Of a stretch of DNA of 64,000 nt, positions 50,923 through 59,275 are shown piece by piece. The stretch comes from a bacterium OL-1 (GTDB lineage Bacteria; Actinomycetota; Coriobacteriia; Coriobacteriales; Atopobiaceae), in contig LM994625.1 in assembly GCA_000752675.2 (NCBI GenBank), positions 252,655-316,654 on the forward strand, written 5' to 3'. The notes beneath the pieces are model-generated. The model ran no database searches and was not told the origin of the DNA. It saw only the letters and a program-made list of their open reading frames with translations. A program made the translations under genes and the position numbers. Numbering within the stretch: the stretch's first letter is position 1; every line of letters begins with the position of its first letter.

Positions 50923-53900
50923 ATGGTCTCGCGCATCTACGTTGAGAAAAGGGACGGATTCGACGGGGAGGCGCGGGCACTCAGCCACGAGCTGCGGCAC
51001 ATGCTGGGCATCTCGTCGCTCACAGGCCTGCGCATCATCAACCGCTACGACGTCGAAGGCATCTCCGAGGAGCTCTTCGAGCAGTGCGTGCCCGTTGTCT
51101 TCTCCGAGCCCCAGACCGACCGAGCCACGCGCGAGATGCCCGAGGTTGCGGAGGGCGCGCGCGTCTTTGCCGTGGAGTCCCTGCCCGGCCAGTTTGACAT
51201 GCGCGACGCCTCGGCGGCCGAGTGCATCCAGCTCGTCTCTCAGGGCGAGCGTCCCACGGTGAGAAACGCCAAGGTCTACGTGCTGGAGGGCGAACTCACC
51301 GACGACGACCTTACAGCCATCAAGCACTACGTGATCAACCCGGTCGAGGCGCGCGAGGCGTCGCTCGAGAAGCGCGAGACCCTCGCAACCACGTACCCGG
51401 AGCCCGCAGACGTCGAGGTCCTGGACGGCTTCCTCGACCTGGACGATAAGGGCATCGAGGACTTTGTGCGCGACCGCGGCCTGGCGATGGACGTGGCGGA
51501 TGCCAAGTTCTGCCAGGGCTACTTTGCGCGCGAGGGCCGCGTTCCCACCATCACCGAGATTCGCATGATCGACACCTACTGGTCCGACCACTGCCGCCAC
51601 ACCACCTTTGGCACTGCCCTCACCGACATCCAGTTCGACAACACCCAGGCAGCGGCCGCGTTCCGCCGCTACATGGACATCCGTCACCAGCTTGGCCGCG
51701 ATAACAAGCCCGTCTGCCTCATGGACATGGGCACCATCGGCGCCAAGTGGCTCAAGCACACGGGCCAGCTCACCGGCCTCGACGAGTCCGAGGAGATCAA
51801 CGCCTGCACCGTGAAGGCCAAGGTCGACGTCAACGGCCAGGACGAGGATTGGCTCTACCTCTTCAAGAACGAGACGCACAACCACCCCACCGAGATCGAG
51901 CCCTTTGGCGGCGCGGCCACCTGCATTGGCGGCGCCATCCGCGACCCGCTCTCGGGCCGCAGCTACGTGTACCAGGCCATGCGCGTGACCGGCGCAGCCG
52001 ACCCCACGGCGCCGGTTTCGAGCACGCTTCCCGGCAAGCTCCCGCAGCGCAAGATCTGCCGCACGGCTGCCGCCGGCTACTCCTCCTACGGCAACCAGAT
52101 CGGCCTTGCCACTGGCCAGGTCTCCGAGCTCTACCACCCCGGCTACGTGGCCAAGCGCATGGAGATCGGCGCCGTGGTGGGCGCCACGCCCGCGGACCAC
52201 GTGCGCCGCGAGTGCCCTGCCCCGGGCGACAAGATCGTGCTTCTCGGCGGCCGTACCGGCCGCGACGGCATCGGCGGCGCCACGGGCAGCTCCAAGGCGC
52301 ACAACGTGGAGTCGCTCGAGAAGGACGGCGCCGAGGTCCAGAAGGGCAACGCACCCACCGAGCGCAAGCTGCAGCGCCTCTTCCGCCGCGGCGACGCGTG
52401 CCGCCTCATCAAGCGCTGCAACGACTTTGGCGCCGGCGGCGTCTCGGTTGCCATTGGCGAGCTTGCCGACGGCCTTCTCATCGACCTTGACCGCGTGCCC
52501 AAGAAGTACGACGGCCTTGACGGCACCGAGCTTGCCATCTCCGAGTCGCAGGAGCGCATGGCCGTGGCGCTGGCCCCCGAGGACGTGGACGAGTTCCTGG
52601 GCTACGCGCGCGAGGAGAACCTCGAGGCCACGGTTGTCGCCGAGGTCACCGAGGAGCCCCGCCTGCGCATGACCTGGCGCGGCAAGACCATCGTGGACGT
52701 GAGCCGCCAGTTCCTCTCGTCCAACGGCGCGCCCAAGTCCACCTCGGTGCGCGTCTGCGCACCGCACGAGTACCACCACGAGTGGGCCGGCGACACCTTT
52801 GCGCAGAAGATGGTCTCGCTGGTGAGCGACCTCAACGTGGCGTCCAACAAGGGCCTGGCCGAGAGGTTCGACTCCACCATTGGTGCCGCGACCGTGCTCA
52901 TGCCGTTTGGCGGCAAGACGCAGCTCACACCAGCGCTTGGCATGGCGGCGAAGCTCCCCGTGGACGGCGAGACCACCACGTGCTCGGGCATGGCGTGGGG
53001 CTACAACCCCTACCTCATGAGCGAGGACGAGTACACCGGTGCCTACCTGGCCGTTGTTGAGTCCGTCTCCAAGCTCGTGGCCATGGGCTTCGAGCACAAG
53101 AACTTCTACCTCACGTTCCAGGAGTACTTCGAGAAGCTCCGCGACGACCCCAAGCGCTGGGGCAGGCCCACGGCCGCACTTCTCGGTGCGCTCATGGCCC
53201 AGCTCGACCTGGGCATTGGCTCCATTGGCGGTAAGGACTCCATGTCCGGCTCGTTCGAGGACCTCGACGTGCCGCCCACACTTGTCTCGTTTGCCACCGG
53301 CCTGGGCAAGGTCGACCGCGTGACCTCGCCGGAGTTCAAGCACGCCGACGACCAGGTGATCGTTGTGGTGCCTGAGTACGCCGACGATGGCATCACGCCC
53401 ACGGCGGAGTCCCTTCTCGCCGCGTTTGACTACGTCGAGAAGCTCATTGGCTCCGGCGTCGCGCGCGCGGTGAGCGCGCCAGGCTACGGCTGCATGGCCG
53501 AGGCCATGTTCAAGATGTGCGTGGGCAACTTCATTGGCCTGCGCGTGCGCCCCGAGTTCACCCAGGAGGCACTGCTCAACCCCGCGTACGGCAGCTTTGT
53601 GATCGAGCTTGCGCAGGGCGCCAGCCTGCCGGAGGCACCGAAGGGCGTGACCGTTGCGGCGTTTGGCCAGACGCTTGCGGAGTATGCGCTCTACGCCTGC
53701 GGCGAGCGTATGTCCATCCTGAACGACCTGCAGAAGCCCTGGGAGAATGCGCTCTCTGGCGTGTATCCGTACCTGGGCAAGGCCGAGGGCCCGGCGTGCG
53801 CGCCCATCTCGTTTGATGCCGAGAAGGCCGGCATCACGCCCACGCGCCACACGGCCGGCGCCAGCTTCGCCAAGCCGCGCGTGGTGATCCCCGTCTTCCC

Positions 53901-54669
53901 GGGCAACAACTGCGAGTACGACTCCGCGCGAGCGTTTGAGCGCGTGGGCGCCGTGCCAAAGACGGTCATCGTGAACAACCTCACGCCGCAGGCGGTCTCC
54001 GAGAGCGTCGACGCCATGGTGCGCGCCATTCGCGAGAGCCAGATCGTCTTCATCCCCGGCGGCTTCTCCGGCGGCGACGAGCCCGACGGATCGGCCAAGT
54101 TCATCGTGGCATTCTTCCGCAACCCCGCCGTCACCGAGGCGGTGCGCGACCTGCTCCAGGCTCGCGACGGTCTCATGCTGGGCGTCTGCAACGGCTTCCA
54201 GGCCCTCATCAAGCTGGGGCTCGTTCCCTACGGCGACATCGTGGACGCGCGCGAGGACTCCCCCACCCTCACCTTCAACCCCATTGGGCGCCACCAGAGC
54301 CGCCTCGTGCGCACACGCGTAGCGTCGACCATCTCGCCGTGGCTCTCCAAGTGCAAGGTGGGCGACGTGCACAACATCGCCATTAGCCACGGAGAAGGAC
54401 GCTTTGTGTGCACCGCCGAGGAGCTGGGGCGCCTTGAGGCGGCGGGACAGATTGCCACGCAGTATGTGAACGCCGACCGGCTGCCGTCCATGAACCTGCG
54501 CTCCAACCCCAACGGGTCCTTCATGGCGGTTGAGGGCCTCACCTCGCCCGACGGCCGCGTGCTGGGCAAGATGGGCCACACCGAGCGCAGTGGCGCGGGC
54601 CTCTACAAGAACGTGCCCGGCAACGCGTATCAGCCGCTGTTCGAAGGCGGTGTGAGCTACTTCGCATAA
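50923..54669 (+). CDS. purL: Phosphoribosylformylglycinamidine synthase, single-chain
   Basis: This 1248-residue enzyme makes FGAM from FGAR, glutamine and ATP in purine synthesis. It combines the PurS-like N-terminal part, two AIRS-like catalytic halves (MIDTYWSDHCRHTTF, KNETHNHPTEIEPFGGAATC, GGKDSMSGSF), and a C-terminal glutaminase with NCEYDSARAFERVG, nucleophile Cys1089 in LGVCNGFQALIKLG, and His1156 in ISHGEGRF. Single-chain PurL is typical of proteobacteria, clostridia and coriobacteria; most actinobacteria use separate PurS/Q/L. AAGGTGG lies five bases before ATG 50923. It is a single-gene unit. Confidence 0.97.
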   Translation: MVSRIYVEKRDGFDGEARALSHELRHMLGISSLTGLRIINRYDVEGISEELFEQCVPVVFSEPQTDRATREMPEVAEGARVFAVESLPGQFDMRDASAAECIQLVSQGERPTVRNAKVYVLEGELTDDDLTAIKHYVINPVEAREASLEKRETLATTYPEPADVEVLDGFLDLDDKGIEDFVRDRGLAMDVADAKFCQGYFAREGRVPTITEIRMIDTYWSDHCRHTTFGTALTDIQFDNTQAAAAFRRYMDIRHQLGRDNKPVCLMDMGTIGAKWLKHTGQLTGLDESEEINACTVKAKVDVNGQDEDWLYLFKNETHNHPTEIEPFGGAATCIGGAIRDPLSGRSYVYQAMRVTGAADPTAPVSSTLPGKLPQRKICRTAAAGYSSYGNQIGLATGQVSELYHPGYVAKRMEIGAVVGATPADHVRRECPAPGDKIVLLGGRTGRDGIGGATGSSKAHNVESLEKDGAEVQKGNAPTERKLQRLFRRGDACRLIKRCNDFGAGGVSVAIGELADGLLIDLDRVPKKYDGLDGTELAISESQERMAVALAPEDVDEFLGYAREENLEATVVAEVTEEPRLRMTWRGKTIVDVSRQFLSSNGAPKSTSVRVCAPHEYHHEWAGDTFAQKMVSLVSDLNVASNKGLAERFDSTIGAATVLMPFGGKTQLTPALGMAAKLPVDGETTTCSGMAWGYNPYLMSEDEYTGAYLAVVESVSKLVAMGFEHKNFYLTFQEYFEKLRDDPKRWGRPTAALLGALMAQLDLGIGSIGGKDSMSGSFEDLDVPPTLVSFATGLGKVDRVTSPEFKHADDQVIVVVPEYADDGITPTAESLLAAFDYVEKLIGSGVARAVSAPGYGCMAEAMFKMCVGNFIGLRVRPEFTQEALLNPAYGSFVIELAQGASLPEAPKGVTVAAFGQTLAEYALYACGERMSILNDLQKPWENALSGVYPYLGKAEGPACAPISFDAEKAGITPTRHTAGASFAKPRVVIPVFPGNNCEYDSARAFERVGAVPKTVIVNNLTPQAVSESVDAMVRAIRESQIVFIPGGFSGGDEPDGSAKFIVAFFRNPAVTEAVRDLLQARDGLMLGVCNGFQALIKLGLVPYGDIVDAREDSPTLTFNPIGRHQSRLVRTRVASTISPWLSKCKVGDVHNIAISHGEGRFVCTAEELGRLEAAGQIATQYVNADRLPSMNLRSNPNGSFMAVEGLTSPDGRVLGKMGHTERSGAGLYKNVPGNAYQPLFEGGVSYFA

Positions 54670-54688
54670 GCGCAGCCAGAGGGGGTTA

Positions 54689-54756
54689 CCGCAGCCGGCC
54701 TCCCCCGATGGTCGAAGAACATCAAGGACACGACCCTTGGGGGAGGCCGGCTGCGG
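54689..54756. repeat. 18-bp perfect inverted repeat downstream of purL
   Basis: CCGCAGCCGGCCTCCCCC (54689-54706) is the exact complement of 54739-54756, around a 32-base loop, with extra pairing outside (AGGGGG with CCCCTCC). It begins 20 bases past the purL stop. It may end purL transcription, although the loop is large and there is no T-run. Confidence 0.7.
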
Positions 54757-54846
54757 CCCCTCCGGGGGTCGCTTCCTTACCTGCTGACGTGTCTGGCGGA
54801 GCTTCCGGAGGCTGCGGGGCTAGATCTGGACGTTTTCTCGGGCTTA

Positions 54847-56228
54847 GGGGGTGCGGACGTTTTCTTGGACCGGCTACACCGCCAGCCCGAGCCTCGCCCT
54901 CCTGCCGTCTATGGTATCCCAGACGACCGCGCCGCCCTCGCGGAACTCCCTCAGCCTGCCGGAGCGGTACCACCCCATCCAGCGGTCGAGCCTCCGCACG
55001 AACTCGCCGACCGGGACCCCGGACCAGTCCCTGCCGCGGAAGAACTCGTTCTTCAGCCTCCCGAAGAACCCCTCCATCGCGGCGTTGTCCGCGCACCTGC
55101 CCTTCCTGGACATCGAGCGGGTGAGGCCGTGCTCCCCGCAGATCGACTTCCACCCCGGCCACCGGTAGTGGCAGCCGCGGTCGGTGTGCACGACGGGGGC
55201 CTCCCCGGGCCGCAGCGCGGCGCACGCCCGGGAGAGGGACTCGTTCGCGAGCGCGGCCGTGGGCCGGGCCCCGATGGCCCACGCGACCGGCCTGGAGTCG
55301 AACAGGTCGACGACCGGCGACAGGTAGACCTTCGCGCCGCACGGGAGCCTGAACTCGGTGATGTCGCTCGCCCACAGGGCGTTCGGGGACGCCGGGGAGA
55401 AGTCGTGGGTGCCGTCGCCGCGCAGGGGGAGGTTGGCCGGGGCGTCGTCTATCTCGCCGGCGTAGGAGCTGTAGCGCCTCCCGCGGCGCAGGTAGACGGG
55501 CCTGAGGCCGCGCCTCCCCATGGCCTCCCGCACCACCTTCTCCGAGACCGGCCTCCCCAGCTCCTCGGCGAGCCTGGCGTGCACGAAGCGGTAGCCGCGG
55601 GCGCAGCGGCCCTCCTCGCGGAAGACGCGCTCCACCTCCCCGCCCAGCTCGTCCGCCTCGTCGGGGGCGCAGGCGGAGCCGTCGGCGAGCCTGCGCCCCC
55701 AGTACTCATAGGAGCTCTTCGATATCCCCAGGAAGCGGGCGATGGGGCGCAGGGGCAGGCCTGTCTCCCGCCTCAATCTCTCGCCGAGCTCTGCCTTGCT
55801 CCTGTTGGAGGTCAAACCCGGGAGCGAGCCTCCCGCTTTTAGGTCGTCCAACACCGCCCTGAGCAGCCTGTTCTCCACCTGGTCGGGGCTGAGCCCCGAC
55901 AGCGGGCCGGTGGCGGGTGCGTCGTAGAGCCCCGCGCCGCGGTCCTCGGCCTCGTCCGACCTCGCCATGGCAACCGCCTCCGTGCGTCGTCCCGGGCGCG
56001 AGCGTGCGCACCCGCCACGCAGGCTACCACACCCGGCGACCGAGTGGGGGAGGTGCCCCCTCGACCACTCCCTCACGGCGGTCACGCCGCAGCCCACGAG
56101 CTCGGCCGCCCCCCTCGCGCCCATGCCCTCCTCGAGGGCGTAGAGCGCGAGCTCCACGTCGTCCCTGCTATACATGCGGACCTCCAGTCCCGGACCACCC
56201 CGTGGTCCAACTTCGAGTCCGCACCCCC
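54847..56228 (-). mobile_element. Complete IS3-type insertion sequence, 1382 bp
   Basis: The ends are imperfect inverted repeats: GGGGGTGCGGAC...TTGGACC at the left (54847-54871), and its complement GGTCCAA...GTCCGCACCCCC at the right (56204-56228). CTTA occurs directly outside both ends (54843-54846 and 56229-56232), consistent with a 4-bp target duplication. The flanking DNA rejoined across the insertion gives GGACGTTTT and AAAACGTC arms, so the target was itself an inverted repeat. One intact transposase fills the element. Confidence 0.9.
54874..56175 (-). CDS. IS3 family transposase (single open frame)
   Basis: This 433-residue protein has an N-terminal helix-turn-helix (VELALYALEEGMGARGAAEL then VGCGVTAVREWSRGHLP), a middle IS3-like region (RPIARFLGISKSSYEYWGRR, EEGRCARGYRFVHARL), and an integrase core with the DDE residues in ALWASDITEF, VVHTDRGCHY and NAAMEGFFGRLKNEFF. 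Most IS3 members make this protein by frameshifting between orfA and orfB; here one continuous frame covers both. No stop or frameshift is seen, so the transposase is probably functional. Confidence 0.92.
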   Translation of the reverse strand: MYSRDDVELALYALEEGMGARGAAELVGCGVTAVREWSRGHLPHSVAGCGSLRGGCARSRPGRRTEAVAMARSDEAEDRGAGLYDAPATGPLSGLSPDQVENRLLRAVLDDLKAGGSLPGLTSNRSKAELGERLRRETGLPLRPIARFLGISKSSYEYWGRRLADGSACAPDEADELGGEVERVFREEGRCARGYRFVHARLAEELGRPVSEKVVREAMGRRGLRPVYLRRGRRYSSYAGEIDDAPANLPLRGDGTHDFSPASPNALWASDITEFRLPCGAKVYLSPVVDLFDSRPVAWAIGARPTAALANESLSRACAALRPGEAPVVHTDRGCHYRWPGWKSICGEHGLTRSMSRKGRCADNAAMEGFFGRLKNEFFRGRDWSGVPVGEFVRRLDRWMGWYRSGRLREFREGGAVVWDTIDGRRARLGLAV

Positions 56229-56337
56229 CTTATCGGCCCCAAAACGTCTAATTTCGGCCCCACGGCCCTGCACGCGCTGTCTGCGAACGACAAGTACGCC
56301 GCGTATACTGGTTCGCCGACTACGCGAGAGGAGCAGC

Positions 56338-57348
56338 ATGACACGAGAAGACAGCGCGGAGTTCCGGATGGGCGAGCGGCAGGAACGCTTCCTTACGAGC
56401 ACGTGGGGAGCCCTGCTCGCGGCCGCGTTCTGCTGCCTTCTCTGGGGGTCGGCGTTCCCTTGCATCAAGATTGGCTATGCGCTGTTTGGAATCGCGGGCA
56501 CCGACACCGCGTCCCAGATGCTCTTCGCGGGAACGCGCTTCCTTCTTGCCGGGGCAATGGTCATCGTCTTTGTGAGCATTGCCCGGAGAAGGCCGCTGGC
56601 GCCAAAGCGCACAGACGTAGGCGCCATCTGCCTGCTTGCGCTTTTCCAGACCTTCGGCCAGTACGCCTTCTTCTATCTGGGACTTGCGCATGCTGCGGGA
56701 ACCACGAGCTCGGTCATCGAGGCGAGCGCCAACTTCTTTGCCATTCTGCTCTCGGCGCTGGCGTTTCGCCAGGAGCGGCTTACCGGCAAAAAGGTAGCGG
56801 GTTGCCTGTTGGGATTTGCGGGTGTGGTCCTCATCAATCTTGGTGGGAGCCTAGGCAACTTCTCGTTTTCCTTCTCTCCCGACGGCGAGGGGATGATTCT
56901 TCTCAGCGCACTTTGCTCGGCAACGTCATCATGCCTTATCCAGCGGCTCTCAAAACGGCACGACCCGGTGCTGCTCAGTGGGTGGCAGTTTGTGGTGGGC
57001 GGACTTGGCCTCATGGCGATGGGTGTGGCAGGCGGCGGAACGCTCTCGCCGACGGGGCCAAGCGCACTGCTCCTTCTCGCATACATGGCGTTTATCTCGG
57101 CTGCAGCGTACAGCGTATGGTCGCTCCTGCTCTCTGTGAACTCGGTCTCGCGCATCTCGGTCTATGGGTTCATGAACCCTGTGTTTGGCTTCGTGCTCTC
57201 TGCGGTGCTTCTCGGCGAGTACCAGCAGGTTGACCCCGTGCGCTCCATCTGCGCGTTGGTGCTGGTGAGCGCCGGCATTGTGGTAGTCAACCGCGTGGGC
57301 GCACGTGCCGGGAGCGCAACGAGCACCCCCGGAAGCGAGAAGCACTAG
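56338..57348 (+). CDS. EamA/DMT family transporter
   Basis: This 336-residue membrane protein has an N-terminal polar stretch and two EamA repeats. CCLLWGSAFPCIKIGYALFG starts the first; NFFAILLSALAFRQERLTGK ends it. LLSALCSATSSCLIQRLSKR starts the second and YGFMNPVFGFVLSAVLLGEY ends it. It probably exports a metabolite. GAGAGGAG precedes ATG 56338, and TATACT at about 56305 may be its -10 box. The IS element ends 110 bases upstream, so the insertion may affect its promoter. Confidence 0.88.
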   Translation: MTREDSAEFRMGERQERFLTSTWGALLAAAFCCLLWGSAFPCIKIGYALFGIAGTDTASQMLFAGTRFLLAGAMVIVFVSIARRRPLAPKRTDVGAICLLALFQTFGQYAFFYLGLAHAAGTTSSVIEASANFFAILLSALAFRQERLTGKKVAGCLLGFAGVVLINLGGSLGNFSFSFSPDGEGMILLSALCSATSSCLIQRLSKRHDPVLLSGWQFVVGGLGLMAMGVAGGGTLSPTGPSALLLLAYMAFISAAAYSVWSLLLSVNSVSRISVYGFMNPVFGFVLSAVLLGEYQQVDPVRSICALVLVSAGIVVVNRVGARAGSATSTPGSEKH

Positions 57349-57454
57349 GGGCCAGCTTCCGAACCCGTACAAACCCTTCCGTTCGCCGGCTCGCAGGCGA
57401 TTCCCTGGGACTTCTCTACGTATAATTGAGTTACGCAATGCGAAGGGAGTCCCC

Positions 57455-58795
57455 ATGGAACGCCTCGTTAAACGACGCACTGCCCTCGCCCTCCTCGGTA
57501 TGCCCGCAGCGCTCTCGCTTGGCTCGGTGCTCACGGGCTGTAGCAAGAACGCGCAGGATAGCGCGCTAGCCATCTCTGCCACGGACCTCACTGCAGACGT
57601 AAAGGACGCTGCGCTCACGCAAGAGCCCATCGCTAATGCCCTTACAGATCAAACGACAACGCACGCACTCTTTGACTTCACTTCTCGCCTGCTTCAGGGC
57701 ACCTATCCCACAGACCAGCAGACAAACGTGCTTGTCTCTCCCCTCTCGGCGCTCTTTGCCCTGGCCCTCGCGGAAACCGGTGCCGCAGGCGATACGCTCT
57801 CTCAGCTAGAGACCGCAACGGGCATGGATATCGACTCGCTTGCGACCTATCTAGGTGCTTACGCCCGTCGCATCTCTGGCGAGGACCTCTACGATACGCA
57901 GCAGAAGGGCGACGTCCTTGCCCTTAAGTGCGCTAACTCCATTTGGCTGAGGTCGTCAGATGACCTCAGCGTCTCGGATGTTTACCTCGCCACCTGCAAA
58001 GGCACCCTTAACGCGCAGGCGTTCTCGGCACCGTTCGATTCCACCACCGCCGACGATATCAATACCTGGGTCAGTTCCAAGACTGATGGCATGATTGACC
58101 AGCTTGTGGATCGCATCACCGCAGACGATCAGCTCTTTCTCATTAACGCCCTGGCCTTTGACGATGCCTGGCAAGAACCGTATGAGGAAGGAGACGTCCA
58201 GGGCGACACCTTCACGACCGAGGAAGGCGACGAGCAGAGCGTTCGCATGATGCACTCGTACGAGACGACCTACCTCGAGAACAACCTTGCAGAGGGCTTC
58301 CTGAAGCCCTACAAGAACTACAGCTTTGCCTTTGTCGCGCTACTCCCCAAGCAGGGCGTGCATCTCGCAGACCTCGTGGTGTCGCTAGACGGCACATCCC
58401 TGCATGACCTGATTGCGAACCCAATCTCCAACATCGAGGTCTCCGCCGGACTCCCCAAGTTCTCGCTTGATTACCAGACCACGCTCAACGACCAGCTGGC
58501 AGCCATGGGCGTTCGCGATGCCTTCGATCCAAAGCTCGCCGACTTCTCGCGCATGGCTACCCTCAAGGACGGCAACATTGCCATAAGCACCGTGCTACAA
58601 AAGACCTTCATCGACGTAAACGAGACAGGCACAAAAGCGGCAGCGGTTACCGCAATTGGTGTGTCCTGTTCAACGGCAACGCCTGACGAACCCGAGGTCC
58701 GGGAGGTCATCCTAGACCGACCCTTCGTTTATTTCATCATTGACAACATGACCCTAACGCCACTGTTTGCAGGCGTAATGGCAAGCATGGGGTAG
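57455..58795 (+). CDS. Serpin family protease inhibitor, lipoprotein
   Basis: This 446-residue protein has a basic start (MERLVKRRTALALLG), a hydrophobic stretch and lipobox SVLTGC at about residue 29, so it should be anchored outside the membrane. The serpin fold is clear: NVLVSPLSALFALALAETGA, FLINALAFDDAWQEPY, the reactive-loop hinge NETGTKAAAVTAIGV (about 389-403) and C-terminal DRPFVYFIIDNMTLTPLFAG. The small residues in the hinge fit an inhibitory serpin. Counting from the hinge Glu places the cleavage site near Ser-Thr, which suggests an elastase-like target. GAAGGGAG precedes ATG 57455. Confidence 0.93.
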   Translation: MERLVKRRTALALLGMPAALSLGSVLTGCSKNAQDSALAISATDLTADVKDAALTQEPIANALTDQTTTHALFDFTSRLLQGTYPTDQQTNVLVSPLSALFALALAETGAAGDTLSQLETATGMDIDSLATYLGAYARRISGEDLYDTQQKGDVLALKCANSIWLRSSDDLSVSDVYLATCKGTLNAQAFSAPFDSTTADDINTWVSSKTDGMIDQLVDRITADDQLFLINALAFDDAWQEPYEEGDVQGDTFTTEEGDEQSVRMMHSYETTYLENNLAEGFLKPYKNYSFAFVALLPKQGVHLADLVVSLDGTSLHDLIANPISNIEVSAGLPKFSLDYQTTLNDQLAAMGVRDAFDPKLADFSRMATLKDGNIAISTVLQKTFIDVNETGTKAAAVTAIGVSCSTATPDEPEVREVILDRPFVYFIIDNMTLTPLFAGVMASMG

Positions 58796-58890
58796 GCGCT
58801 TGAGCCTCGCCGGCGCGACTCCCACATTGTCCTCGGGAATCACTTGTAGCCCCGGCAAACGAATGAATGAGCAACGTGGCGATCTTCAAT

Positions 58891-59135
58891 TGCATCGAAC
58901 TCGCCTTCGTTACATGAATTGGTCCGCGATTGCATCGAACTAGCCTTCGTTGCACGCCAATTCTGAGGAAATGCCCGTCTGGCAATTTACTTTGATAGTT
59001 TATGCATGGCTCTACCTGCGGATTTTCATGCAGCGCAGCAGACGACTACTCAAGGGGTCCGCGAAATGGCGTGCAACGAAGGGCAGTTCGGCGCACGAAA
59101 TCCTCTCGATGTGTAACGTAGGGCAGTTCGATGCA
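58891..59135. repeat. Repeat family C, copy 3 (four-box mirrored element)
   Basis: Boxes start at 58891 (TGCATCGAACTC then GCCTTCGTTACAT), 58931 (TGCATCGAACTA then GCCTTCGTTGCAC), and, inverted, 59071 and 59111. The pitch is again 40 bp at both ends, symmetrical about 59013. The 115-bp core differs from those of copies 1 and 2 and is bounded by GCCAATT and AAATGGC. Unlike the other copies, both left boxes have the TGCATCGAA form. Confidence 0.9.
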
Positions 59136-59210
59136 GCCATCAGACGAGAATGGCGACTCCGTAACCCAAGGAGAGACACCTCCGCCAGAATAACGTGCAG
59201 CTTCGTCACG

Positions 59211-59240
59211 AAAAGAGGGCGGACCGAAGGCCCGCCCTCT
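59211..59240 (-). terminator. Terminator of the malic enzyme gene
   Basis: On the minus strand AGAGGGCGG and CCGCCCTCT pair around GCCTTCGGT and are followed by TTTTCG. It begins 36 bases past the stop. Confidence 0.88.
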
Positions 59241-59275
59241 CAAATCCGTTCGTTCGAGTACTCGAACGCCCGAAG

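Noticed and set aside
50770-54579. A 1269-residue open frame antisense to purL
   Set aside because: It has no recognisable domain, is made of GC-rich codon shadows, and purL on the other strand is unmistakable.
54847-56228. IS element as part of a larger composite transposon
   Set aside because: No second copy or cargo gene bounded by the same ends is seen in this window.
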